DNA from: RAM1 sp943372585
GTDB lineage: Bacteria > Pseudomonadota > Gammaproteobacteria > Burkholderiales > Burkholderiaceae_C
DNA: 24,344 nucleotides
Assembly (NCBI GenBank): GCA_943372585.1
Contig: CALRZF020000016.1
Location: 1-24,344 of the forward strand
Direction: 5' to 3'
Shown here: positions 14,435 through 21,859 of the stretch, in pieces
Numbering within the stretch: the stretch's first letter is position 1
How the letters are laid out: every line of letters begins with the position of its first letter
Notes under the pieces: generated by a model
Told to the model about the DNA's origin: nothing
Seen by the model: only the letters and a program-made list of their open reading frames with translations
Databases searched by the model: none
Translations under genes and position numbers: made by a program

Positions 14435-15460
14435 TCAGAACCGGTGGCGGATGCCGAAGCCGTAGCTGGTGCCGCTCACAAACGTCGTGATCTTGTCGCG
14501 CATGAGCATGGCGTAGACATCAGTGCGCTTGGACAGGTTGTAGTCATAACCCAGCGTCCAGGTGTCGCGCGTGTTGCCAGGCGTCACGCGGGTCTTGGCG
14601 CCGCCCACCAGCACCTTGCCCAGTCCCACGGGGATGGACGCGCCCAGCGATACGGTTTTGGCCTCGGGCACCAGGCGGTCTGACTTGGCACGGCCGTAGG
14701 TCAGGAAGCCCTTGGCAAAACCCGCGTCATACGAAGCACCGACCATCCAGTCGGTCTTGGTATCGGTAGTGGCAAATGGCGCCGGGGTGCCAGGGTTGGT
14801 GATCTGGTCCCGCTCATAAAACATCGTGGCGGCGAACGGGCCATTGAAGTACAGCACGTTGAAGCCCGCGTTGTGCGGGCCGTTGGAGTTTTGCACTTCA
14901 CCAAACTGGTAATGGAAGTTCGCCGACAGCCCGCCAAAGCGCGGTGTGCTGTAGGTGATCTGGTTGGCCCAACCCGTGTCCGACGGGGTGGTGGCAGCCC
15001 AGCCCGTGCCGTTGAACAGCGGCACGTTGGCATGCAGCACCAGCGGCGAAAAGGTGAAAGAGTCGCCAAACGGGTTGAAGATGACGGTGGGCAGGAAGTT
15101 GGGCGCCAGGCCGCGGCCCAGCTGCAGCGTGCCGAAGCCGCCTTGCAGGCTCACGTTGGCGTCACGCGAGAAGAACGGGTCATTGGCGAAGCGGCCGTGG
15201 CTGCCCGTATCGACCTGGATGAACGTGGTCAGGGCGAAATTGGCCTTGAGCCCGCCGCCCAGGTCTTCCGTGCCTTTCACACCGAACCACGACGTCGTCA
15301 TGCCGCCACTATTGACGACCGTGCGCCGGCCCGCGTCGCCAGACATGCGGATGCCGCCCGCGTAGATGTCAGTGATGCCCATGAGTTGCACGGAACTCTG
15401 CGCGCTGGCGGTACCAGCCAACATCGTGAGGACGGCTGCGGCGATCAAGTTTGTTTTCAT
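14435..15460 (-). CDS. Gram-negative general porin (Burkholderiales trimeric type)
   Basis: The 341-residue precursor starts at ATG 15458-15460 behind AGGAGA. The signal peptide is MKTNLIAAAVLTMLAGTASAQ. The mature start SSVQLMGITDIYAGG, alternating beta strands such as GGMTTSWFGVKGTEDLGGGLKANFALTTFIQVDTG, the conserved FSRDANVSLQGGFGTLQLGR, and a C-terminal GFGIRHRF ending in Phe are typical of 16-stranded outer-membrane porins of the Omp32/OmpC-like betaproteobacterial family. It should allow passive diffusion of small solutes, perhaps anions. The open frame extends to 15526, but that part lies in the leader. The gene is divergent from paaA and may serve uptake of phenylacetate or related acids; that is inference from position only. 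Confidence 0.93.
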   Translation of the reverse strand: MKTNLIAAAVLTMLAGTASAQSSVQLMGITDIYAGGIRMSGDAGRRTVVNSGGMTTSWFGVKGTEDLGGGLKANFALTTFIQVDTGSHGRFANDPFFSRDANVSLQGGFGTLQLGRGLAPNFLPTVIFNPFGDSFTFSPLVLHANVPLFNGTGWAATTPSDTGWANQITYSTPRFGGLSANFHYQFGEVQNSNGPHNAGFNVLYFNGPFAATMFYERDQITNPGTPAPFATTDTKTDWMVGASYDAGFAKGFLTYGRAKSDRLVPEAKTVSLGASIPVGLGKVLVGGAKTRVTPGNTRDTWTLGYDYNLSKRTDVYAMLMRDKITTFVSGTSYGFGIRHRF

Positions 15461-15476
15461 TTCTTCTCCTGCTGTT

Positions 15477-15498
15477 AAAAAAGGCCCCACTCGGCCTT
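15477..15498 (-). terminator. Terminator-like hairpin in the porin leader (attenuator or small-RNA end)
   Basis: On the minus strand AAGGCC-GAGTGG-GGCCTT (15481-15498) is followed by four further T residues, giving six T in a row. It lies about 10 nt upstream of the porin ribosome-binding site (AGGAGA, 15465-15470), inside the untranslated leader. No gene lies upstream on this strand within 260 bp, so it can only stop transcripts that begin in this gap. Confidence 0.55.
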
Positions 15499-15503
15499 GA
15501 TAC

Positions 15504-15515
15504 GTTTTGCAAAAC
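15504..15515. repeat. 12-bp palindrome GTTTTGCAAAAC
   Basis: This perfect palindrome lies just upstream of the porin leader hairpin. It may be a regulator site, and nothing identifies the regulator. Confidence 0.3.
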
Positions 15516-15555
15516 TTGTGCCGCAATGCAGCAATGAAGCAAAGCGGCTTTTAGA

Positions 15556-15574
15556 GAACTTATGACGCAAGTTC
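15556..15574. repeat. Inverted repeat GAACTT-N7-AAGTTC in the porin upstream region
   Basis: Perfect 6-bp arms (15556-15561, 15569-15574) surround a 7-bp spacer, about 100 bp upstream of the porin start. The size fits a dimeric regulator site. It is not similar to the PaaR-like operator nearby. Confidence 0.35.
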
Positions 15575-15652
15575 GGTGACGTTGACTGGTAAATGGCCGC
15601 ACCGTTTGGGGGCTACCGCCCGGTGGCGCGCCAATTCCGGGCGATTTACCGG

Positions 15653-15676
15653 TTAACCGACCGCTCGGTCGGTTAA
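15653..15676. promoter_or_regulatory. PaaR-like operator of paaABCDE
   Basis: TTAACCGACCG (15653-15663) and its exact complement CGGTCGGTTAA (15666-15676) are separated by two bases. The ACCGACC/GGTCGGT core matches what I recall of the site bound by the TetR-family repressor PaaR in betaproteobacterial phenylacetate genes. It ends 5 bp before the paaA -10 box, so a bound repressor would cover the -35 and spacer region. PaaR is released by phenylacetyl-CoA. No paaR gene lies in this window. Confidence 0.8.
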
Positions 15677-15681
15677 TTGGC

Positions 15682-15687
15682 TATACT
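15682..15687 (+). promoter_or_regulatory. paaA promoter -10 box
   Basis: TATACT lies 35 bp before ATG 15723. The -35 position falls inside the PaaR-like palindrome and has no good consensus, so basal strength is probably modest. Confidence 0.6.
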
Positions 15688-15722
15688 TCCGGGCAGGGCC
15701 TGAAGCAGCCCAGGAGACATGC

Positions 15723-16739
15723 ATGTACACCCAGGCACTGGACGTTCCCGACGCACAGCAGGCGCCCGCGCTGAGGACCGTGGCGCAAGCCCCGGCAGAC
15801 CCCGCATTGCAGGCGCACTTTGACCAGAAGATGGACGCCGACCACAAGGTCGAGCCGCGCGACTGGATGCCCGACGCCTACCGCAAGACGCTGGTGCGCC
15901 AGATCAGCCAGCACGCGCACAGCGAAATCGTGGGCATGCTGCCCGAGGGCAACTGGATCAGCCGCGCACCGTCGCTCAAGCGCAAAGCCATCCTGCTGGC
16001 CAAGGTGCAGGACGAAGGCGGCCACGGCCTGTACCTGTACAGCGCGGGAGAAACGCTGGGCACCAGCCGCGACCAGATGCTGGACGCGCTGCACACCGGC
16101 CGCGCCAAGTACAGCTCCATCTTCAACTACCCCACCCTCACCTGGGCCGATGTAGGCGTGGTGGGCTGGCTGGTGGACGGCGCGGCCATCATGAACCAGA
16201 TTCCTTTGTGCCGCTGCTCGTACGGTCCGTACGCGCGCGCCATGATCCGCATTTGCAAGGAAGAAAGCTTTCACCAGCGCCAGGGCTATGAGTCGCTCAT
16301 GGTCATGATGCAGGGCACACCAGAGCAGCGCGCCATGGTGCAGGACGCCGTCAACCGCTGGTGGTGGAAGTGCCTGGCCATGTTTGGCCCGCCCGACGCC
16401 GACAGCCCCAACAGCGCCCAGGGCATGCGCTGGGGCATCAAGCGCATCAGCAACGACGACCTGCGCCAGAAATTTGTGGACGCCACGGTGCCACAGGCCC
16501 AACTGCTGGGCGTGACCCTGCCCGACCCCGACCTGAAATGGAACGAGGAACGCCAGCACCATGACTACGGTGCGATCGACTGGGACGAGTTCTGGGCCAC
16601 CGTCAACGGCAACGGCCCCTGCAACAAGGAGCGCCTCGCCACCCGCGTCAGCGCACACGAGTCGGGCCAATGGGTGCGCGACGCCGCGCTGGCGCATGCC
16701 GCCAAACAGAAAGCACGTGCATTGAAGGAGGCCGCATGA
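15723..16739 (+). CDS. paaA: Phenylacetyl-CoA epoxidase catalytic subunit
   Basis: PaaA is the di-iron catalytic subunit of the PaaABCE multicomponent monooxygenase, which converts phenylacetyl-CoA to its ring-1,2-epoxide. The 338-residue product has the family length. Both iron-ligand EXXH motifs are present: E98-G-G-H101 in KVQDEGGHGLYLYSA and E181-S-F-H184 in CKEESFHQRQGYE. Other conserved parts are RDWMPDAYRKTLVRQISQHAHSEIVGMLPEG and RWWWKCLAMFGPPD. AGGAGA 5 nt upstream supports ATG 15723 over the out-of-frame ATG at 15719. It is the first gene of the paaABCDE operon and overlaps paaB by ATGA. Confidence 0.98.
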   Translation: MYTQALDVPDAQQAPALRTVAQAPADPALQAHFDQKMDADHKVEPRDWMPDAYRKTLVRQISQHAHSEIVGMLPEGNWISRAPSLKRKAILLAKVQDEGGHGLYLYSAGETLGTSRDQMLDALHTGRAKYSSIFNYPTLTWADVGVVGWLVDGAAIMNQIPLCRCSYGPYARAMIRICKEESFHQRQGYESLMVMMQGTPEQRAMVQDAVNRWWWKCLAMFGPPDADSPNSAQGMRWGIKRISNDDLRQKFVDATVPQAQLLGVTLPDPDLKWNEERQHHDYGAIDWDEFWATVNGNGPCNKERLATRVSAHESGQWVRDAALAHAAKQKARALKEAA

Positions 16740-17032
16740 GCAATCCGGCACTGAAAGAATGGCCCTTGTGGGAAGTGTTCGTGCGCAGCAAGCAGGGCAT
16801 TGAGCACAAGCATTGCGGCAGCCTGCACGCCAGCGACGCACAGCATGCGCTGCAGATGGCGCGCGACGTGTACACGCGCCGTCAGGAAGGCGTGAGCATC
16901 TGGGTGGTGCCGTCGGCCAGCATCACGGCCAGCGAACCCAACGACAAGGCCGAGTTCTTTGACCCGGCGGCCGACAAGGTGTACCGGCACCCCAGTTTTT
17001 ATGTCATTCCCGACGAAGTGGGGCACATGTGA
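16736..17032 (+). CDS. paaB: Phenylacetyl-CoA epoxidase subunit PaaB
   Basis: This 98-residue subunit of the epoxidase complex contains the conserved EWPLWEVFVRSKQGIEHKHCGSLHASDAQHALQMARDVYTRRQEGVSIWVV. It is needed for the PaaABCE multienzyme assembly and has no active site of its own. AAGGAGG just before ATG 16736 is a strong ribosome-binding site. The gene overlaps paaA (ATGA) and paaC (GTGA). Confidence 0.97.
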   Translation: MSNPALKEWPLWEVFVRSKQGIEHKHCGSLHASDAQHALQMARDVYTRRQEGVSIWVVPSASITASEPNDKAEFFDPAADKVYRHPSFYVIPDEVGHM

Positions 17033-17865
17033 AGGCGCCGCTGGACTACCTGCTGCACCTGGCCGACAACGCCCTGGTGCTGGGCCAGCGCAACGCCGAA
17101 TGGTGCGGCCACGGCCCCATACTGGAAGAAGACATCGCCCTGGCCAACATGAGCCTGGACCTGATCGGCCAGGCGCGGCTGCTGTACCAGTACGCAGCCG
17201 AACAGATCCATGCCGACGCGGCGCTCGCCACACGCTTTGCCCACCTGCAGGGTGCGCGCGTTGATGGCGCGCTGACCGAAGACACCCTGGCGTATTTCCG
17301 CGAAACGCACGAATTTGCCAACTGCACGCTGCTGGAGTTGCCCCACCACGGCCCGCTGGCGGGCACCGCCGTGGCACCACGCGACTACGCCACCACCATC
17401 GTGCGCAACTTCCTGTACAGCGCGCTGATGGTGCTCGTATGGGACCGCCTGCAGACATCCACCGACGCACGGCTGGCCGCGATCGCCGCACGGTCGATCA
17501 AGGAAGTGCGCTACCACCTGCGCCACTCTCACGACTGGCTGGTGCGCCTGGGCGACGGCACCGATGAATCACACCGCCGTGCACAGGCCGCGCTGGACCA
17601 CCTGCTGCCCTGCACGCAGGAGTTCTGGGTGGTGAGCCCCGCAGAACAGGCCGCGCAGGCCAATGGCTCGGGTGTGGCTGCCGCGCAGCTGCAAGGTGGC
17701 TGGGACAGCATCGTGGAAGAAGGCATTGCCGAAGCCACGCTCAATGGCACGGCACGCACCGGCTACGTCACGCAGGGCAAGCTGGGCGTGCATTCCGAGC
17801 ACCTGGGCTTCATGCTGGCTGAAATGCAAAGCCTGGCGCGGTCACATCCCAACGCCACCTGGTAA
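17029..17865 (+). CDS. paaC: Phenylacetyl-CoA epoxidase structural subunit
   Basis: This 278-residue ferritin-like paralogue of PaaA forms the structural heterodimer with it. The start is GTG 17029, overlapping the paaB stop as GTGA. Conserved parts are LLHLADNALVLGQRNAEWCGHGPILEEDIALANMSLDLIGQARLLYQYA, RDYATTIVRNFLYSALMVLVWDRL and EVRYHLRHSHDWLVRLGDGTDESHRRAQ. The C-terminus GKLGVHSEHLGFMLAEMQSLARSHPNATW matches the family end. Confidence 0.97.
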   Translation: MKAPLDYLLHLADNALVLGQRNAEWCGHGPILEEDIALANMSLDLIGQARLLYQYAAEQIHADAALATRFAHLQGARVDGALTEDTLAYFRETHEFANCTLLELPHHGPLAGTAVAPRDYATTIVRNFLYSALMVLVWDRLQTSTDARLAAIAARSIKEVRYHLRHSHDWLVRLGDGTDESHRRAQAALDHLLPCTQEFWVVSPAEQAAQANGSGVAAAQLQGGWDSIVEEGIAEATLNGTARTGYVTQGKLGVHSEHLGFMLAEMQSLARSHPNATW

Positions 17866-17869
17866 CACG

Positions 17870-18394
17870 ATGAACCCTGCCCTCACCCTGGTATCGGTTG
17901 AAGAAGTCTGGGCCGCGCTGGACATGCTGACAGACCCGGAAATCCCGGTGGTGACGCTGCGCGAGCTGGGCATCCTGCGTGACGTGCGCGAAAGCGCGCG
18001 CGGCCTGGAGGTCGTCATCACCCCCACCTACAACGGCTGCCCCGCCATCCAGCAGATCGAAGACGACGTGCGCTCCGCCCTGGCCCATGCGGGCATTGAG
18101 GCGCAGGTTGTCACCCAGCTGGCCCCCGCCTGGACCACCGACTGGATGACGCCCAGCGCGCATGACAAGCTGCGCGCCTATGGCATTGCGCCGCCGCACG
18201 CCTGCGACACACCCGCAACCGCCGCCGGCAACGTCGTGCGCTTCACCCGCCACGTGGCGCCAGCCGCCGTGGCCTGCCCGCAGTGCAGCTCGGCCAACAC
18301 TACAGAGACATCGCACTTCGGTTCCACCGCATGCAAGGCGCTGTACCGCTGCCTGGACTGCCTCGAACCCTTCGACTATTTCAAGCCGCACTGA
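17870..18394 (+). CDS. paaD: Phenylacetate degradation protein PaaD (Fe-S maturation, MIP18 family)
   Basis: This 174-residue protein has a DUF59/MIP18-type domain (EEVWAALDMLTDPEIPVVTLRELGILRDV, then ITPTYNGCPAIQQIEDDV). A C-terminal CxxC...CxxC zinc ribbon follows (CPQCSSANTTETSHFGSTACKALYRCLDCLEPFDYFK). PaaD is not a subunit of the epoxidase and is thought to mature Fe-S or di-iron centres of the complex. ATG 17870 is 4 bp after the paaC stop and lacks an obvious Shine-Dalgarno, so coupling is likely. The long frame upstream to 17663 lies inside paaC. Confidence 0.96.
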   Translation: MNPALTLVSVEEVWAALDMLTDPEIPVVTLRELGILRDVRESARGLEVVITPTYNGCPAIQQIEDDVRSALAHAGIEAQVVTQLAPAWTTDWMTPSAHDKLRAYGIAPPHACDTPATAAGNVVRFTRHVAPAAVACPQCSSANTTETSHFGSTACKALYRCLDCLEPFDYFKPH

Positions 18395-18402
18395 CCCCGC
18401 CG

Positions 18403-19503
18403 ATGACCGCCATGACCGCAGCCCCCCGCTTCCATGCCCTGCGCGTTGCGCGCGTGTCGCCCGAGTCCGATGGCGCCGTGTCCATCGCGCTGGCCGTGCC
18501 GGACGAGCACCGCACAGCCTTTCACTTCGAGCCCGGCCAGTTCCTGACGCTGCGCGCGCAGATCAACGGCCAGGACGTGCGCCGCAGCTATTCCATCTGC
18601 TGCCCGCGCGAGCGGCTGGCCGGTGCGGGCGAACTGGAAGTGGGCGTGCGCGCGGTGGACGGCGGCGCGTTTTCCAACTGGGCGGCCACGCAGCTGAAAG
18701 CCGGCGACACGCTGGATGTGATGCCGCCAGACGGGCGCTTTACCGTGCACAAACCCCGCGCGTTGCACCGCGTGGGCTTTGCGGCGGGCTCGGGCATCAC
18801 GCCCATCCTGTCCATCGTGGCCACCACGCTGGCAGAACAGCCGGGCTCCAAATTCACGCTGGTTTACGGCAACCGCCGCATGGCCAGCGTGATGTTCAAC
18901 GAGGCCCTGCAGGACCTGAAGGACCGCTACCCCGACCGGTTGACGCTGATCCACGTGCTGTCGCGCCAGGCCCAGGAAGTGCCGCTGCTGGAAGGCCGCA
19001 TCGACGCAGACAAGGTGCGCGAGCTGATGGCCACGCTACTGCCGGCACGCAGCATGGACGAGGTCTTCATCTGCGGCCCCGAAGGCATGATTGAAGCGAC
19101 CGAAGCCACCCTGCTGGCAGCTGGGGTGCCGCCCGACCGCATCCGCACCGAACGATTCACCAGCGCGCACCCGGTGGGTGACGGCGTGGCGCGCGAGGCC
19201 ACCGCCCCGCGCGAGCGCGATGGCGAGGTGGAACTGACCGTCATGCTGGACGGCCGCCCGCACGTGATGCGCATGGGCGCCAACGAACACGTGCTGGACG
19301 TGGCGCTGGACGCCGGCCTGGACCTGCCCTGGTCGTGCCGTGGCGGCGTGTGCTGCACCTGCCGCGCCAAGGTGATTGAAGGCGCGGTCACCATGGACCG
19401 TAACTTCACGCTGGAGCCCTGGGAGATGGAGCAGGGCTTTGTTTTGAGCTGCCAGGCGCGGCCGCAGACCGGCAGGCTGGTGGTCAGTTACGACGAACGT
19501 TGA
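18403..19503 (+). CDS. paaE: Phenylacetyl-CoA epoxidase reductase
   Basis: PaaE carries electrons from NADPH through FAD and a [2Fe-2S] centre to PaaA. The 366-residue product has an N-terminal ferredoxin-NADP reductase module with the FAD motif RRSYSICCP and the nucleotide motif GFAAGSGITPILSI. It ends in a plant-type ferredoxin domain with C312-x4-C317-x2-C320 and C350 as cluster ligands. Start ATG 18403 is 8 bp after the paaD stop; ATG 18412 is an alternative. The open frame upstream to 18283 overlaps paaD and is rejected. It is the last paa gene in the window; paaZ, paaG and paaK are not here. Confidence 0.97.
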   Translation: MTAMTAAPRFHALRVARVSPESDGAVSIALAVPDEHRTAFHFEPGQFLTLRAQINGQDVRRSYSICCPRERLAGAGELEVGVRAVDGGAFSNWAATQLKAGDTLDVMPPDGRFTVHKPRALHRVGFAAGSGITPILSIVATTLAEQPGSKFTLVYGNRRMASVMFNEALQDLKDRYPDRLTLIHVLSRQAQEVPLLEGRIDADKVRELMATLLPARSMDEVFICGPEGMIEATEATLLAAGVPPDRIRTERFTSAHPVGDGVAREATAPRERDGEVELTVMLDGRPHVMRMGANEHVLDVALDAGLDLPWSCRGGVCCTCRAKVIEGAVTMDRNFTLEPWEMEQGFVLSCQARPQTGRLVVSYDER

Positions 19504-19530
19504 CATGCCGGGGCACGGCGGGCGGGCCCC

Positions 19531-19536
19531 TACACT
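19531..19536 (+). promoter_or_regulatory. -10-like element for a leaderless eamA mRNA
   Basis: TACACT lies exactly 6 nt before ATG 19543, and no Shine-Dalgarno precedes the start. The predicted transcription start is the A of ATG. TTGACA is present at 19500-19505, but 25 bp away, too far to act as its -35. Confidence 0.45.
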
Positions 19537-19542
19537 CGTCGC

Positions 19543-20508
19543 ATGGATTCCACTCCGCAGCACCACCGCCTCGCCTACGCACTGATCTTCATCACCCCCG
19601 CGCTGTGGTGCGTCAATTACCTGGTGGCCCGCTGGGCACCGGGCGTGGTGGAACCCAACACGCTGGCCTTTGGCCGATGGGGGGTGGCCGCACTGCTGTT
19701 GGGTGCCTTTACCGCGCCCGAGCTGTGGCGCCAGCGCAGCGTGCTGCGCGCGCAGTGGCAGCGCTTCATCATCCTGGGCGCCCTGGGCATGTGGATCTGC
19801 GGAGCCTGGGTCTACATCGCCGCGCGCACCACCACGGCCACCAACATTGCGCTGATCTATTCAGTGTCGCCCGTGCTGATCGCGCTGGTCTCGGTGCTGT
19901 GGTTGCGCGAACGTTTCACCCGCCCGCAGGCTTTGGGCGTGGCGCTGGCACTGGCCGGCGTGGTGCACGTGATCATCAAGGGGCAGTGGTCGGCGCTGGG
20001 CAGCGTCCAGTGGGTGCCGGGCGACCTGTGGATCGTGGCGACTACCATCGCCTGGTCAGGCTTTGCCGTGCTGCAGCGGCGCTGGCCCATGCCGCTCAGT
20101 GCCGCGGCCCACCTGTGTGCGGTGAGCGTGGGCGGTCTGCTTGTGCTGGCGCCCTTCACGCTGTGGGAACTGTCGCAGGCCGGGCAACCGGCCCTGGGCA
20201 CCAAAGCTTACGGCCTGATGCTGCTGGCCGGCATCTGCCCCGGCGCGGCGGCGTTCTGGTGCTATTCGTATGTGCAGCGCCAGCTGGGCGTGGCGCGGGC
20301 GTCATCGCAGCTGTATCTGGGGCCACTGTATGGCGCGGCCATGGCCTGGGTGTTCCTGGGTGAGCCGGTGGGCTGGCACCACGCCATGGGCGCGGCGCTG
20401 ATCCTGCCGGGTATCTGGCTGGTCAGCCGCAGCGGCGCTGGTAAGCCTCTTCCGAGCGCTGCAGATCCCGCTGCTCCCCCTCGTTCAGGTCGGTCCGGGC
20501 CCGCTTGA
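19543..20508 (+). CDS. DMT-superfamily (EamA) transporter
   Basis: This 321-residue membrane protein has about ten hydrophobic segments and two EamA repeats: ALIFITPALWCVNYLVARWAPGVVEPNTLAFGRW at the N-terminus and GDLWIVATTIAWSGFAVLQRRW in the second half. TTTATNIALIYSVSPVLIALVSVLWLRERFTRPQALGVALALAGV and SSQLYLGPLYGAAMAWVFLGEPVGWHHAMGAALILPGIWLVSR close the two halves in the usual EamA way. It is probably a metabolite exporter of unknown substrate. The last roughly 28 codons are Pro/Ala/Ser-rich and overlap the DUF4124 gene on the other strand by 86 bp, which suggests that the original stop was lost. It follows paaE by 39 bp but seems to have its own leaderless start. Confidence 0.9.
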   Translation: MDSTPQHHRLAYALIFITPALWCVNYLVARWAPGVVEPNTLAFGRWGVAALLLGAFTAPELWRQRSVLRAQWQRFIILGALGMWICGAWVYIAARTTTATNIALIYSVSPVLIALVSVLWLRERFTRPQALGVALALAGVVHVIIKGQWSALGSVQWVPGDLWIVATTIAWSGFAVLQRRWPMPLSAAAHLCAVSVGGLLVLAPFTLWELSQAGQPALGTKAYGLMLLAGICPGAAAFWCYSYVQRQLGVARASSQLYLGPLYGAAMAWVFLGEPVGWHHAMGAALILPGIWLVSRSGAGKPLPSAADPAAPPRSGRSGPA

Positions 20509-20998
20509 TACGCAGCACGCGCTTGAGTTCACCGCACATGTCCTGCTGGGCTTTGGTCCAGTTGGCCTCGCGCTCGGCGACCTTCTTTTCGCTTTCAGCG
20601 GCCTTGCGTTTGTCACCCTTTTCCTGCGACAGCCGGCGTGAGGCTTCCATTTCGGATTCACGGCATTCGCGGTTGTATTCCTTGCGCATGTCGCTGATCA
20701 CGTCACCCTTCAGGCCGCGCGCCGGGGCCGTGCGCAAGGCGTCGTTCAACGATGCGCAGCGCGGGTCCATGTACTTGAGGTGGTCGGGCGCGTCGCCCAC
20801 GCTGGGGATGTAGGTGGGGGCCACCGGCCTTTCGGGCAGCGGCGCGTAATAGACCATGCCCGGCTTGCACGGCTGCGACGACGTGTACGACCGGCCCGTG
20901 TTGTCACGGCATTGGTAGCTCTGGGCCTGCACCTCCATGGGCGCCATGCCGGTGCCCAGCAACAGGGCCGCTGCCAGCCCGGCGAACAGATTCTTCAT
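20423..20998 (-). CDS. DUF4124-type exported protein of unknown function
   Basis: This 191-residue protein starts with a signal peptide (MKNLFAGLAAALLLGTGMAPMEVQAQ). The short DUF4124-like module YQCRDNTGRSYTSSQPC follows. A helical charged stretch rich in Arg, Glu and Lys comes next (MRKEYNRECRESEMEASRRLSQEKGDKRKAAESEKKVAEREANWTKAQQ), and a Cys-containing C-terminus ends RRCG. AGG 7 nt before ATG 20996-20998 supports this start over two in-frame ATGs 6 and 18 bp upstream. It lies 33 bp after metF on the same strand and could be the last gene of the SAH-riboswitch operon. Its 3' end overlaps eamA. Confidence 0.82.
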   Translation of the reverse strand: MKNLFAGLAAALLLGTGMAPMEVQAQSYQCRDNTGRSYTSSQPCKPGMVYYAPLPERPVAPTYIPSVGDAPDHLKYMDPRCASLNDALRTAPARGLKGDVISDMRKEYNRECRESEMEASRRLSQEKGDKRKAAESEKKVAEREANWTKAQQDMCGELKRVLRIKRARTDLNEGEQRDLQRSEEAYQRRCG

Positions 20999-21031
20999 GA
21001 TCATCCTCACCCCCACTCCTGCGCCAGAATT

Positions 21032-21859
21032 CTAGAGCCCCAGGCGCTTGCAGATTTCCAGCGTCGTGCCCGCCTGGTTCATGGTGTAGAAATGGATGCC
21101 CGGCACACCGGCGTGGCGCAACTGATCGCACAGGTCGGTCACCACGTCCAGGCCAAACGCCTTGATACTGGCCGTGTCATCGCCAAACGCCTGCAGCCGC
21201 ATGCGGATCCAGCGCGGAATTTCGGCGCCGCAGGCGTCTGAAAAGCGCAGCAACTGGGTGGAGCTGGTAATCGGCATGATGCCCGGCACCACCGGCACCT
21301 CCACACCCACCTTCAGCAGGTCGTCCACGTAACGGAAGTACGCATCGCTGTTGAAGAAATACTGCGTAATCCCCGAGTTGGCCCCGGCCTTGACCTTGGC
21401 GGCAAACGCCTCCAGGTCCGCCATGGGCGACTTGGCCTGGGGGTGGGTCTCGGGGTAGGCGGCTACTTCGATGTGGAAGTGATCGCCCGTCTCGGCCCGC
21501 ACAAACGCCACCAGGTCGCTGGCATAGCGAAATTCACCGCCAATGCCGTAGCCGCTGGGCATGTCGCCGCGCAATGCCACGATGCGGCGGATACCCGCCT
21601 TGGCATAGGCCGCCAGCCGCTCGCGAATGCTGTCGTGCGACTGGCCGATGCAGCTCAGGTGCGGCGCGGCGGCACAGCCCTCGGCCATGATCTCGGTCAC
21701 GGCCTGCAGCGTGCCGTCTTGCGTCGAGCCGCCCGCGCCAAAGGTCACCGAGCAGAACTCGGGCTTGAGCGCATACAGCTGCTGGCGCGCGGCGCGCAGT
21801 TTCTCTGCGCCTTCAGGCGTCTTGGTCGGAAAAAATTCAAGGCTCAGCGGAAGACTCAT
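21032..21859 (-). CDS. metF: 5,10-methylenetetrahydrofolate reductase
   Basis: MetF reduces methylene-THF to methyl-THF, the methyl donor for methionine synthesis. The 275-residue product has the FAD-TIM-barrel signature: LEFFPTKTPEGAEKL at the start, CSVTFGAGGSTQDGT, HLSCIGQSHDSI, RIVALRGDMP, FHIEVAAYPETHPQA, KAGANSGITQYFFNSDAYFRYVDD, PGIMPITS, and GIHFYTMNQAGTTLEICKRLGL at the end. ATG 21857-21859 overlaps the tlyA stop (ATGA). Placement behind ahcY and an SAH riboswitch ties it to the methylation cycle. Confidence 0.97.
   Translation of the reverse strand: MSLPLSLEFFPTKTPEGAEKLRAARQQLYALKPEFCSVTFGAGGSTQDGTLQAVTEIMAEGCAAAPHLSCIGQSHDSIRERLAAYAKAGIRRIVALRGDMPSGYGIGGEFRYASDLVAFVRAETGDHFHIEVAAYPETHPQAKSPMADLEAFAAKVKAGANSGITQYFFNSDAYFRYVDDLLKVGVEVPVVPGIMPITSSTQLLRFSDACGAEIPRWIRMRLQAFGDDTASIKAFGLDVVTDLCDQLRHAGVPGIHFYTMNQAGTTLEICKRLGL

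Noticed and set aside
15624..15633. Palindrome TGGCGCGCCA in the porin-paaA gap
   Set aside because: GC-only palindromes of this length are expected by chance in this base composition, and nothing ties it to a gene.
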